Shown piece by piece: positions 23,543-30,586 of a stretch of DNA of 64,000 nt. Below the pieces are notes generated by a model. That model saw only the letters and a program-made list of their open reading frames with translations, was not told where the DNA came from and did not search any database. The position numbers and the translations under genes are program-made. The stretch is from positions 1 to 64,000 of the IMG/VR virus record IMGVR_UViG_3300021963_000080; one strand, written 5' to 3'. Within the stretch, counting starts at the first letter, position 1, and each line of letters begins with the position of its first letter. The stretch comes from a virus.

Positions 23543-24409
23543 ATGGAAATTCGTTATGAGGGCGATCAGTTCGTCGCGGTTAATAATGGTGTTGTTGTAG
23601 CAAGCTCTAAGAACAAAGACTATCTCAAGCGCAAAGTTGCTGCGATGGTTGAGTCTATGCCTGCTAAGCCTAAGGCTGTCGAGCAGTTCGCAATCAATGA
23701 TCGGTTCACATTCACTGATCAGTTGGTTAAGATGGTTGCTAAGGGGCAGACTGCGTCTTGTGTTATCACGGGCGAAGGCGGCCTTGGCAAATCATTCACT
23801 GTGATGAAGGCCTTGCGCGATGCTGGATTGAAAGATGTATCTGAGCTGCCAATTGGCGAAGTGATTCCTCCTCGTGGCTGCTTCCGTGTGGTTAAGGGGT
23901 TCTCTACAGCGAAGGGCCTGTATCGAATCCTATTTGAGAACCAGAATTCTATTATTGTATTCGATGATTGTGACTCTATTCTCAAAGATCCAGATGCATT
24001 GAACTTGCTGAAGGGTGCGTTGGATTCATATGACAAGCGTTACATCACATGGAATACTAGTATTAATGATGATGGGCTGCCTCGTAGCTTTGAATTCAAG
24101 GGTGGAGTCGTGTTTGTATCGAATATGAGCTCGGATAAGATCAGCCAAGCTATACGTTCACGTGCGATGAATGTCGATTTGTCTATGACTACCGACCAGA
24201 AGATCGAGCGTATGGAGACGATTATGCGTTCAGATGAGTTTATGTACGATGTTCCAATGCCTTTCAAGATTGAGAGCTTGGATTTGATTCGTCAAAACAA
24301 GGATACTGCATCGGAAATCTCGTTGAGAACGTTGATTAATGTGACGAAGATCCGCAATTCTGGCAACAGTAACTGGGCTTCCCTCGCAAAATACATGCTG
24401 GTTAACTGA
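23543..24409 (+). CDS. AAA ATPase (second)
   Basis: 288 residues. Walker A ITGEGGLGKSFT (about 74-85), Walker B SIIVFDDCDSI, sensor-1 VVFVSNMS and a following IRSRAMNVDL with Arg residues at the finger position. The N-terminal 60 residues contain a small beta domain (IRYEGDQFVAVNNGVVV). It is more like plasmid and phage single-domain AAA proteins than the ATPase at 6544. Monocistronic under cassette 3. Role unknown. Confidence 0.75.
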   Translation: MEIRYEGDQFVAVNNGVVVASSKNKDYLKRKVAAMVESMPAKPKAVEQFAINDRFTFTDQLVKMVAKGQTASCVITGEGGLGKSFTVMKALRDAGLKDVSELPIGEVIPPRGCFRVVKGFSTAKGLYRILFENQNSIIVFDDCDSILKDPDALNLLKGALDSYDKRYITWNTSINDDGLPRSFEFKGGVVFVSNMSSDKISQAIRSRAMNVDLSMTTDQKIERMETIMRSDEFMYDVPMPFKIESLDLIRQNKDTASEISLRTLINVTKIRNSGNSNWASLAKYMLVN

Positions 24410-24412
24410 TTG

Positions 24413-24441
24413 TTGACCTTTTGTTCGAAATAATGGACAAT
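24413..24441 (+). promoter_or_regulatory. Promoter cassette, copy 4
   Basis: TTGACC, 17 bp, GACAAT, then GGGTCATAGTGAAAAAGG and the ATG at 24467. It directly follows the ATPase stop. Confidence 0.8.
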
Positions 24442-24466
24442 GGGTCATAGTGAAAAAGGAATTATT

Positions 24467-24919
24467 ATGAAAACATATTCGAAAAGAACGGTTGTAAACG
24501 AGCGAGATGCCCGTAACACCGAGCTGACTGACCGTCTCAACCACTATAATGACTGGTTGATGGACGAAAAACGTGAATTTCCTTCCGTTTATCCTGGATA
24601 CCCCGGCGATAAAGGGAAGAAACCAACTACCGTGGTGGTAGAAAAGCCGAAATCGGCTCCTGTAAAACGTGAAAAAGGACGTAAATCTGTTATGAGTATT
24701 CAAACTGTAGGTATCAAAGTCGCTCGTTCGACTGTAAACAAGGCCCCTAAGGCCGGAACTAAGCAAGCTAAGGCGATTGAGATCGTTCGTAAGCTCGGTG
24801 TTGAGCAAAAAGCTCAGGCAATCGATGCTATTATGAGCGAATTGTCGATGTCTAAGGCTGGTGCGACGACTTATTTCCACAATAGCCGTCACACAATCGC
24901 GCGCGAAGCTTCTAAATGA
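24467..24919 (+). CDS. Basic protein with HTH-like C-terminus
   Basis: 150 residues from the ATG with AAAAGGA upstream. The middle is Lys/Pro-rich linker. The last 50 residues (KQAKAIEIVRKL ... SMSKAGATTYFHNSRHTIA) match the C-terminal module of the protein at 4708, so the two are probable paralogues and DNA binding is plausible. Confidence 0.6.
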   Translation: MKTYSKRTVVNERDARNTELTDRLNHYNDWLMDEKREFPSVYPGYPGDKGKKPTTVVVEKPKSAPVKREKGRKSVMSIQTVGIKVARSTVNKAPKAGTKQAKAIEIVRKLGVEQKAQAIDAIMSELSMSKAGATTYFHNSRHTIAREASK

Positions 24920-25131
24920 AGTACTGGCTGCTGATTGCCCTGTTCGATTATCAGGGGAATTTCGTCGGGAAGGTCCAGCAAGGACCATTCCCCGACAAGC
25001 CAGCGTGCATTGCTGCGTCTAAAATGACGGCTCCCGTGCTAGGCGATCCCCCTGCAAAGTCTCGCTGCTTCTCTGACGACCATGTCAAAGGGAAATCAAT
25101 CGACAAAGGCCCCCCATTCTTGCAAGACTAA
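24916..25131 (+). CDS. Small hypothetical protein
   Basis: 71 residues, overlapping the previous stop. Short hydrophobic start (YWLLIALFDYQGNFVG) and two Cys (PACIAAS, SRCFSDD). The pattern is seen in several small phage proteins; unknown. Confidence 0.5.
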   Translation: MKYWLLIALFDYQGNFVGKVQQGPFPDKPACIAASKMTAPVLGDPPAKSRCFSDDHVKGKSIDKGPPFLQD

Positions 25132-25147
25132 CATTAAGGACATTATA

Positions 25148-25420
25148 ATGTATACAGTATATAAATTGACAAACCAGAAAAACCGATCACAGACGTATAT
25201 CGGAACGACTGGCAACGTTGAAAAGCGAATGGAGTTGCACCAATCGCGAGCTCGAGGTGGTTTCGGATCGAATCTTCCAATCTCCAAAGCAATTAGCCGT
25301 GTGGGATTCAACAACTTCAAACTGACTTTGCTCGCCGAATTCCGCTCGCAGCACCAAGCACGTGCGCACGAGCGAGAGTTGATTGACACTTTAGAGCCCA
25401 CACTCAACGTAAACGCTTGA
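25148..25420 (+). CDS. GIY-YIG endonuclease-like protein
   Basis: 90 residues from the ATG after TAAGGACATT. YTVYKLTN ... QTYIGTTGNVEKRMELHQ is the GIY-YIG motif (here VYK / YIG) with the conserved Arg, and ARAHERELIDTLEP supplies the catalytic Glu region, ending in LNVNA. Only the nuclease core is present, with no DNA-binding tail as in mobile SegA-type enzymes. It may be a free-standing homing endonuclease or a remnant of one. Confidence 0.7.
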   Translation: MYTVYKLTNQKNRSQTYIGTTGNVEKRMELHQSRARGGFGSNLPISKAISRVGFNNFKLTLLAEFRSQHQARAHERELIDTLEPTLNVNA

Positions 25421-25443
25421 TTTCCCAGGGTTTTATAAACCTG

Positions 25444-25472
25444 TTGACCTTTTTACAAAATAAAAGGACAAT
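25444..25472 (+). promoter_or_regulatory. Promoter cassette, copy 5
   Basis: TTGACC, 17 bp, GACAAT, then GGGGGTATGTTAAATGAG and AAAGGGAATG before the ATG at 25503. Confidence 0.8.
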
Positions 25473-25502
25473 GGGGGTATGTTAAATGAGAAAGGGAATG
25501 AA

Positions 25503-25772
25503 ATGACGGAATTCGAAAGCAAGTGCTACGGTATCTCTGAAGCCACCATCCGCAAGGAATACATGAACTCTTTCACTGGTCGGATGACTGGTGTGGAAAT
25601 GGTTGCAATGGGTGTTTTGTCAGATGCTCAAGAGCTGATGACGTTTGGTCACGATCAAGCGCTTGATCAAGCTCGTAAGAATATTAACATCGCTAAGTTC
25701 ATTCTTTCTGAAATGATGGATGATCGCTTGGCTGCTGATAATTCTAAGAAGATTCACAAGGTGGCCGCATGA
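25503..25772 (+). CDS. Hypothetical protein
   Basis: 89 residues. Helical, with FTGRMTGVEMVAMGVLSDAQ and DQARKNINIAKFIL, resembling short phage proteins of unknown role. Overlaps the next ATG. Confidence 0.55.
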   Translation: MTEFESKCYGISEATIRKEYMNSFTGRMTGVEMVAMGVLSDAQELMTFGHDQALDQARKNINIAKFILSEMMDDRLAADNSKKIHKVAA

Positions 25773-25975
25773 GCGGTTGGAGGAAAAGACAAATTATGAG
25801 TAAAATGTCAGAACTAGCAATCGAGATCGAGGAAGGTATCGAGCAAGGCCAATCAATCGACGAATTGGTTGATGGTATTGTTGGATTCGGTCTCTCGAGA
25901 TCGTATGCATTGAAGTTGGTTAATAACGTTGTTGATTTGTACTGCAAAGAAAAGGACGGCTATGAAATTCAGTAA
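25769..25975 (+). CDS. Small hypothetical protein
   Basis: 68 residues; an internal ATG at 25796 is an alternative start. IEIEEGIEQGQSIDELVDGI looks helical. Unknown. Confidence 0.5.
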   Translation: MSGWRKRQIMSKMSELAIEIEEGIEQGQSIDELVDGIVGFGLSRSYALKLVNNVVDLYCKEKDGYEIQ

Positions 25976-26258
25976 AGATGCGTTGGTTAATGGAACGAGC
26001 TTTAAGGGTGACTTCTATGCTTACTACCACGAGATCGTAGAGGTCTTTGGTGAGCCAGATCATGGCCCGAACAATTTTGAACATGATAAGGTCACATGCG
26101 AGTGGGATCTTGAATTCGAAGACGGCACGGTTGCTACGATCTATGATTGGAAGGAACCAGAAACGCCAATGGGTCGCTATTTGTGGCACATAGGTGGTAA
26201 GTCGTACGAGGCCGTAGATCGTGTGCTGGAAACAATGGGCCGGTCTATTGCGGTGTAA
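25962..26258 (+). CDS. Conserved phage hypothetical protein
   Basis: 98 residues after AAAGGACGG. EVFGEPDHGPNN and CEWDLEFEDGTVATIYDWKE form a block found in many phages. Overlaps the previous gene by 14 bp. Role unknown. Confidence 0.6.
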   Translation: MKFSKDALVNGTSFKGDFYAYYHEIVEVFGEPDHGPNNFEHDKVTCEWDLEFEDGTVATIYDWKEPETPMGRYLWHIGGKSYEAVDRVLETMGRSIAV

Positions 26259-26263
26259 AGCAG

Positions 26264-26292
26264 TTGACCTTTTTTCAAATAAACGGGATAAT
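26264..26292 (+). promoter_or_regulatory. Promoter cassette, copy 6
   Basis: TTGACC, 17 bp, GATAAT, then GGATTCATAATTTGAAAAAG, nearly the same as copy 1, and the ATG at 26323. Confidence 0.8.
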
Positions 26293-26322
26293 GGATTCAT
26301 AATTTGAAAAAGGGGAACGAAG

Positions 26323-26496
26323 ATGGTTTTTGATGAGATAACGATTGAAGAAGATCCACAGTACGAAGCATATCAGCTTCAGCTGGAATATCAGCAGTAC
26401 TTGGAGTCAGATGAGTTCATTGATGAGATAAACGCAGAGTTGCAAATTATCTCTCAACAAGAAAAAGAACTCAACTCTGTTGACTTCATTGTTTAA
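26323..26496 (+). CDS. Small acidic protein
   Basis: 57 residues rich in Glu, Gln and Tyr (YEAYQLQLEYQQYLESDEF). A ribosome site AGGGGAACGA precedes it. The next promoter lies inside its last codons. Unknown. Confidence 0.55.
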   Translation: MVFDEITIEEDPQYEAYQLQLEYQQYLESDEFIDEINAELQIISQQEKELNSVDFIV

Positions 26497-26508
26497 TTCA
26501 GGGATAAT
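26480..26508 (+). promoter_or_regulatory. Promoter cassette, copy 7 (divergent sequence)
   Basis: TTGACT, 17 bp, GATAAT. It overlaps the end of the previous gene and precedes the ATG at 26532; it is the likely driver of the RNA at 26682. Confidence 0.7.
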
Positions 26509-26531
26509 CAACTTGTTGGAAAGGAAATAGT

Positions 26532-26681
26532 ATGCGATTCGAAGATATCGTTAAAGTGTTGATGGGCGAAGCCCAAGCGGTTGTGGATGCAGTGGAAGCT
26601 GCGCTGCAGTCTGATGTGACACAGTCACGCGTCTATAATAAGGGCGTGTTGGCTATGCAGGTTGAGTTCCAACCAAAATGA
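26532..26681 (+). CDS. Small hypothetical protein
   Basis: 49 residues (starts MRFEDIVKVLMGEAQ, ends AMQVEFQPK) with a GGAAAGGAAATAG ribosome site. It lies between promoter copy 7 and the large RNA. Unknown. Confidence 0.55.
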   Translation: MRFEDIVKVLMGEAQAVVDAVEAALQSDVTQSRVYNKGVLAMQVEFQPK

Positions 26682-27117
26682 CGTAGAGCGAGCTCGTCAA
26701 CTCGCAAAGCCTTAGCCTATCGGGAGATACGCGACAGGCACTATATTGAAGTGCTCTTGTAAAGCTAGATGCGTGCGCGCATATGTGGAGAGTATTTCAA
26801 TATGGGTTACCAACTCCAGTAGGGAGTATGCTAGGTACAATGTGATCGACGGATCGCGCCTGAGCGTACTTCATGAAGCCACCCGACGGTGCTGGAACAA
26901 GTTGGCGCGTAATGTGGACCAAACCTAATCGCAAGACGATTGCGTGAGAAGCTGGATGGAGTTCCAGAACGGTTAGGCCACCCCGTATTGATTAATCCGC
27001 AAGGAGAGACCGGGATATCCGGCACCAGTGGGCAGACTGGTGAATTTACCACTTTTTCCCCCGCCTTGATTTGTCAAGGCCTTCTCAGCCCCCGCATTCG
27101 CGGGGGTCTTTTTTTGT
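26682..27117 (+). ncRNA. Candidate large structured RNA (about 430 nt) with its own terminator
   Basis: The stretch has no convincing ORF, is richer in G+C than its neighbours, and is full of pairings: GCGAG/CTCGC, GCACT/AGTGC, ATGCG/CGCAT, ACTCC/GGAGT, long-range CGCGCC (26855 area) with GGCGCG (26904 area), GTGG..CCTAA with TTAGG..CCAC enclosing AATCG/CGATT and CTGGA/TCCAG hairpins, ACCAGT/ACTGGT, and GCCTTGA/TCAAGGC. It ends in an ideal terminator. It does not contain recognisable group I intron, RNase P or tRNA signatures. Class unknown; giant phage RNAs of GOLLD or ROOL type are only a loose comparison. Confidence 0.6.
27088..27116 (+). terminator. Rho-independent terminator of the large RNA
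   Basis: CCCCCGC, loop ATTC, GCGGGGG, then TC and seven T. It is followed at once by promoter copy 8, so the RNA unit is cleanly bounded on the right. Confidence 0.85.
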
Positions 27118-27118
27118 G

Positions 27119-27147
27119 TTGACCTTTTATCGGAAATAAAGGACAAT
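27119..27147 (+). promoter_or_regulatory. Promoter cassette, copy 8
   Basis: TTGACC, 17 bp, GACAAT, then GGGGTCATAGTTTGAAAAAA and GGGAG before the ATG at 27179. Confidence 0.8.
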
Positions 27148-27178
27148 GGGGTCATAGTTTGAAAAAAGGGAGAAAATT

Positions 27179-27517
27179 ATGATGTTGGTTATTCGCACAC
27201 AATTGATGGAAAACTACGGTGCTCACGACTGGGACGGTGAAGGCGAGTGCCCTCAGTACTGGAAGATGAAGGGTGGTTCAGAATTCAAGATCGCCAATGT
27301 TCCATTAAACATCGACCATGCAGTCGTTGTTGAGATGGCTGGTGTGGAGGAGTCCAACGATCACTATCGTGTCTCAATCATCGATTGGTCTATCGAATCT
27401 AATGACTATCTCTCTTGGTTTGAGCAATCACAGCTTGACTACGAAGGATTCATTCAATGTAAAGAGCCCCGAATTGAATATTCGGAATTGCAAGCAAAGT
27501 ACGCGGAGGCAGTATGA
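27179..27517 (+). CDS. Conserved phage hypothetical protein
   Basis: 112 residues (or from ATG 27182). VIRTQLMENYGAHDWDGEGE with CPQYWKMKGGSEF is the signature of a protein common in T4-like and other large phages. Function unknown. Overlaps the next ATG. Confidence 0.7.
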   Translation: MMLVIRTQLMENYGAHDWDGEGECPQYWKMKGGSEFKIANVPLNIDHAVVVEMAGVEESNDHYRVSIIDWSIESNDYLSWFEQSQLDYEGFIQCKEPRIEYSELQAKYAEAV

Positions 27518-27720
27518 GTTATTTTAAGATGGATCACGGCAGTCCATTTGATCGTGGCAATGCAGACAGTTACTACGGAAGACCAAAGGATCCTCACAAG
27601 GGTGGCGTTGGTGGAGACTCTGGCCCTAGGGTAGTAGATCTCACTGCACAAGAGCTTTGGCAATACAATGCTGGGTACGATTACAACGAACTGTTTGGAG
27701 ATAGAAAATCATGGGATTGA
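27514..27720 (+). CDS. Conserved phage hypothetical protein
   Basis: 68 residues. SYFKMDHGSPFDRGNADSYY and the closing YDYNELFGDRKSWD match a short protein widespread in phages. Role unknown. Confidence 0.7.
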   Translation: MSYFKMDHGSPFDRGNADSYYGRPKDPHKGGVGGDSGPRVVDLTAQELWQYNAGYDYNELFGDRKSWD

Positions 27721-27950
27721 ATGACATTCAAATCGAGGGACTTAGTCCCGTGCAAATGGAGATCGCGGACGTCCTATGGAAGTTCGATACACTCGATCAG
27801 ATTGACTCGTGGATTGCCAAGATTCCTACCCGCAGAGGCCGTATTGACGCTCGCGTAGTGCAAAACATGATGGTCGCAGCGGTCCTAGATCAGCAAGATC
27901 CGGACGTAGAAGAAGCCGGCCACTATTTGCGGGCGATCCAAGGCCGTTGA
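27711..27950 (+). CDS. Conserved phage hypothetical protein
   Basis: 79 residues. LSPVQMEIADVLWKFDTLDQ and VVQNMMVAAVLDQQ recur in similar small phage proteins. Helical. Role unknown. Confidence 0.6.
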   Translation: MGLNDIQIEGLSPVQMEIADVLWKFDTLDQIDSWIAKIPTRRGRIDARVVQNMMVAAVLDQQDPDVEEAGHYLRAIQGR

Positions 27951-27975
27951 CCTTTTTGTCAGAAAAGGGGATAAT
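27947..27975 (+). promoter_or_regulatory. Promoter cassette, copy 9
   Basis: TTGACC, 17 bp, GATAAT, then GGGATATATTAATTCGAAAG and GGAAAG before the ATG at 28005. Its -35 starts inside the stop codon of the previous gene. Confidence 0.8.
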
Positions 27976-28004
27976 GGGATATATTAATTCGAAAGGGAAA
28001 GAAA

Positions 28005-28133
28005 ATGGATTACGTAGATTTCAGCAAAGACCGTAAATTGGACAAGATTCAAGAGTTCGGTTTTAAGGCAGTTGGTTATGTGTTGGCGTTTGGTGCCGGC
28101 TTTGTGTTTTGCATGTTGGCTTTTGGAGTTTAA
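28005..28133 (+). CDS. Small membrane protein
   Basis: 42 residues: charged start (MDYVDFSKDRKLDKI) and one membrane segment (VGYVLAFGAGFVFCMLAFGV). Unknown. Confidence 0.5.
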   Translation: MDYVDFSKDRKLDKIQEFGFKAVGYVLAFGAGFVFCMLAFGV

Positions 28134-28135
28134 TT

Positions 28136-28402
28136 ATGAATATCTCAAATTTGGAACAATACGTCGAGCGTAAGAATTCATGGGGTCGTATTTTCAACAG
28201 CAAGCAGTTGTCTTTGTTGAATGCGAAGGATCGTCAGTCAATCGCAAATTCAATCGATGCGGACATGAGTCCTGAGAATTTGACATGCGATGGTGAGTTG
28301 CCTCGCAACCAAGTTCGTGCACGTGTCAAGTTCCTCTCTCGCTGTGCTGAGGAGTTGCTGTCAATCGATCCAAACGTCACTTTTTCTGAGATGGGAGTTT
28401 AA
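28136..28402 (+). CDS. Hypothetical protein
   Basis: 88 residues from the ATG two bases after the previous stop. Helical and charged (RNQVRARVKFLSRCAEELLS). Unknown. Confidence 0.5.
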   Translation: MNISNLEQYVERKNSWGRIFNSKQLSLLNAKDRQSIANSIDADMSPENLTCDGELPRNQVRARVKFLSRCAEELLSIDPNVTFSEMGV

Positions 28403-28404
28403 TT

Positions 28405-28602
28405 ATGTACAACGTCGTTGAAAATCCGATTCCCCGCAGTGGTTTGTTTGCAACTCCGACTCTGGATCAGATCGCAAACCAGATCGAGGGATTCCCTCCC
28501 GAGCAAAAAGCTCAGCTGTATTTGGTGATGCAATTGACACTCAATGCATGTCACCAGCTCGTGGAAGACAAGATCCTGTCGAAGGAAATCTTCGCATGCT
28601 GA
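28405..28602 (+). CDS. Small hypothetical protein
   Basis: 65 residues. LDQIANQIEGFPPEQKAQLY and a hydrophobic helix YLVMQLTLNACHQLV. Overlaps the next gene. Unknown. Confidence 0.5.
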   Translation: MYNVVENPIPRSGLFATPTLDQIANQIEGFPPEQKAQLYLVMQLTLNACHQLVEDKILSKEIFAC

Positions 28603-28895
28603 TGTTGGCTGAGCAGACTCAGTGGACTGACGGTCTTAAGAACGGCGTCTATTTGACAGACGATTCGAAGTCCAAGATGCTGGGGTTTGCAAAGCACGGG
28701 AGTTCTGAATTCAAGATGTTCAAACACCCGATTCGGTTTGACATCAGGGGACGCAAGTTCCTCGAGCTGATGAGAGTGCCTGATGAACAAGAGGGCAGAA
28801 AAGTCGAGGGTTCTAAGGGGGCCGTATATTATGTGCTAGACAATAAGTGCACGTGCCCGGGTTTTAAATACAGAGGAGAATGCAAGCATGTTTAA
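28596..28895 (+). CDS. SWIM zinc-finger protein
   Basis: 99 residues from the ATG at 28596. The C-terminus has CTCPGFKYRGECKH, i.e. C-x-C-x9-C-x-H, a SWIM-type zinc finger, which in other proteins binds DNA or protein partners. The N-terminal part (VYLTDDSKSKMLGFAKHGSS) has no known domain. Overlaps the next ATG by 8 bp. Confidence 0.7.
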   Translation: MLMLAEQTQWTDGLKNGVYLTDDSKSKMLGFAKHGSSEFKMFKHPIRFDIRGRKFLELMRVPDEQEGRKVEGSKGAVYYVLDNKCTCPGFKYRGECKHV

Positions 28896-29151
28896 TACAC
28901 AATCAACATCAAAGGCTAGACTGAAGAACGACACTCTCGGAGAAGACGCTCTGACAGGACTCTATGATGCATTCGTCAAGATGCCCGATGCGGAGTTCGA
29001 AGCTCTCTGCGTCTCAGTCGTACAGGCTGGCGGTGGCAAGCAACCACGCAAGGATGAGATCATCGCTGCGATCTACGCTACGAACTCTAAGAGCAGTAAG
29101 CTGAAGAAGGCACAGGACTTCATCCTAGCAGGGATGGGACTAGGCGTCTGA
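28888..29151 (+). CDS. Hypothetical protein
   Basis: 87 residues. KPRKDEI-like segment (KQPRKDEIIAAIYATNSKSS) and a hydrophobic end. Last gene of the unit; a GNRA-capped hairpin follows. Unknown. Confidence 0.5.
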   Translation: MFNTQSTSKARLKNDTLGEDALTGLYDAFVKMPDAEFEALCVSVVQAGGGKQPRKDEIIAAIYATNSKSSKLKKAQDFILAGMGLGV

Positions 29152-29156
29152 CGCTG

Positions 29157-29170
29157 GGGGCGAAAGCCCC
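29157..29170 (+). terminator. Hairpin at the end of the operon
   Basis: GGGGC, loop GAAA, GCCCC, 5 bp after the stop codon. There is no U-tract, so termination is uncertain. Confidence 0.4.
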
Positions 29171-29345
29171 ATGGGGGGGTATTTTAGTTTCCGGATTTAT
29201 ATAACGGCCGTACGTATAATCAACGACCCCCCATTTCATTCCAAATCCGGTTTCTAACTAAATCGCAGTCTGAAATTTTTTTGCGGGGGGGCTGGTTCCA
29301 AATTGCGTTTTATATAAAAGCGCCGGTTGAAATTTTTTTGCGGGG
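29171..29345. repeat. Intergenic repeats: crossed inverted repeats and an 18-bp direct repeat
   Basis: ATGGGGGG (29171) pairs with CCCCCCAT (29227) and CCGGATTT (29191) with AAATCCGG (29243). The pairs interleave, so both can form only as a pseudoknot. TGAAATTTTTTTGCGGGG occurs at 29271-29288 and 29328-29345. No ORF is present. Function unknown. Confidence 0.6.
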
Positions 29346-29359
29346 AAAACCACGCAAAG

Positions 29360-29388
29360 TTGCCTTTTATAATGTTTTGCTGTATTGT
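29360..29388 (+). promoter_or_regulatory. Sigma70-like promoter
   Basis: TTGCCT (29360-29365), 17 bp, TATTGT (29383-29388), 27 bp before the ATG at 29416, which has AAGGAGAG upstream. Confidence 0.6.
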
Positions 29389-29415
29389 GAGTAAATTAAC
29401 TAAGGAGAGTGTGTT

Positions 29416-29787
29416 ATGGGGATGTATGTCTACAGAGTAACAAAGGACCGTGTTGTGATTGATGGTAGGAAATGTCAGATCGCTATATTTGCCTACAAAC
29501 CTACTTACAGTGGATCTATGATCGGGGACAAGTATTTGTCTGCTGAACAGATTAATACAAAGTGGGCATTTAGGTCTGGGTGTATGGCTAAGACTAATAT
29601 TACTACAGATTACATTGCTATTATGTCTAATGATAAAGTACACTGTACTGTATACGGGAATCCTAATAGGCTAAGGACATTCTATGATGATGTTACAATG
29701 GGAACCGACAAAATGCCGTATATTGCAAGTTATGAGCTAAGGGAAGGCGTGTATCACTGTTCTGAGCCGGAGTTACAATATGCTTGA
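29416..29787 (+). CDS. Hypothetical protein
   Basis: 123 residues with a good ribosome site. Beta-rich (GMYVYRVTKDRVVIDGRKCQ). No family recognised. Overlaps the next gene by 8 bp. Confidence 0.55.
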   Translation: MGMYVYRVTKDRVVIDGRKCQIAIFAYKPTYSGSMIGDKYLSAEQINTKWAFRSGCMAKTNITTDYIAIMSNDKVHCTVYGNPNRLRTFYDDVTMGTDKMPYIASYELREGVYHCSEPELQYA

Positions 29788-30178
29788 TTGCCTAATACTA
29801 GGAGATAGTATTGCAGCTGGGACGCTGAAAGCAAGGCCTGAATGTGTAGGATATGTTCAAAGCGGTATTAATAGCCATAATTGGTTGAATAAGTTTGTAT
29901 CTGATTCTCCGTATGTTGCTGGAACTGTTATTATTAGCTTAGGGTCTAATGATTATAAAGATATTAAGACCGAGAGTGAATTGAGAGCTATCAGACAATT
30001 GACAAAGGGAAATAGGGTATACTGGATTGTTCCTGCAAATAAGCAGAACATCAAAGATATTGTTTTCAAAATTGCAAACGACTACCATGACCGTGTTGTC
30101 AAGATTGCAGATCTCTCTACAGACGGTGTCCATCCTACTGCAAAAGGATATAAGATGATTGCGGAGCAAACGAAATGA
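29780..30178 (+). CDS. SGNH/GDSL hydrolase
   Basis: 132 residues. Block I LILGDSIAAG (catalytic Ser), block III SLGSNDY (Gly and Asn of the oxyanion hole) and block V DLSTDGVHPTAKGY (Asp and His of the triad) are all present. Short for the family but complete. It likely cleaves an ester or acetyl group; in phages such enzymes may act on surface polysaccharide or lipid. No signal peptide, so a cytoplasmic product. Confidence 0.85.
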   Translation: MLDCLILGDSIAAGTLKARPECVGYVQSGINSHNWLNKFVSDSPYVAGTVIISLGSNDYKDIKTESELRAIRQLTKGNRVYWIVPANKQNIKDIVFKIANDYHDRVVKIADLSTDGVHPTAKGYKMIAEQTK

Positions 30179-30390
30179 CATGGGAACAATATAAAGAAAA
30201 TTGTACTACTGAGAATTTAGTACAAATAGCGAAAGAAGCTGGATTTGTTTGCCACTACGATCCGTTGCATAAATTCCACTCGATTATCGGAAACGATGAT
30301 GACCTTCGTCGGTTCTATCAACTAACAGCAGGACAGATCATCCTTGAGCAAATCGCGCAAGACGCACAGCGTTTAGGACTATACGAATGA
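30175..30390 (+). CDS. Small hypothetical protein
   Basis: 71 residues, overlapping the hydrolase stop. ENLVQIAKEAGFVCHYDPLH, helical C-terminus. Unknown. Confidence 0.5.
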   Translation: MTWEQYKENCTTENLVQIAKEAGFVCHYDPLHKFHSIIGNDDDLRRFYQLTAGQIILEQIAQDAQRLGLYE

Positions 30391-30572
30391 GCAGCCGGAT
30401 GCGAGACCAATTCATTGCGTCTGTCCATGTACTAAAAAATCGGCCTCCTTTGCTGAAGGAGTGCTTGAAGGCAGCGGAAGTGTGGAAAAAAATCGGGGAT
30501 TTAACAGCAGAGGAATACGACCTTATTATTGCCGCTACTAAAACACCCGCGGTTTTACAGGGCGTGAAATAA
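30387..30572 (+). CDS. Small helical protein
   Basis: 61 residues. Helical (LLKECLKAAEVWKKIGDLTA). Overlaps the previous stop. Unknown. Confidence 0.45.
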   Translation: MSSRMRDQFIASVHVLKNRPPLLKECLKAAEVWKKIGDLTAEEYDLIIAATKTPAVLQGVK

Positions 30573-30586
30573 TTATCAGAAAACTG

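Noticed and set aside
24230-24988. 252-codon minus-strand ORF
   Set aside because: It overlaps the AAA ATPase end, promoter copy 4 and the HTH-like gene on the plus strand, with low-quality composition and no start signal.
26682-27117. Group I intron
   Set aside because: The conserved P7/P3 core sequences were not found, flanking DNA is intergenic with no split gene, and there is a terminator at the end.
26746-27122. Short ORFs (60-73 codons) on both strands in the large RNA region
   Set aside because: No ribosome sites, no family similarity, odd composition, and hairpins throughout. The RNA interpretation explains the region better.
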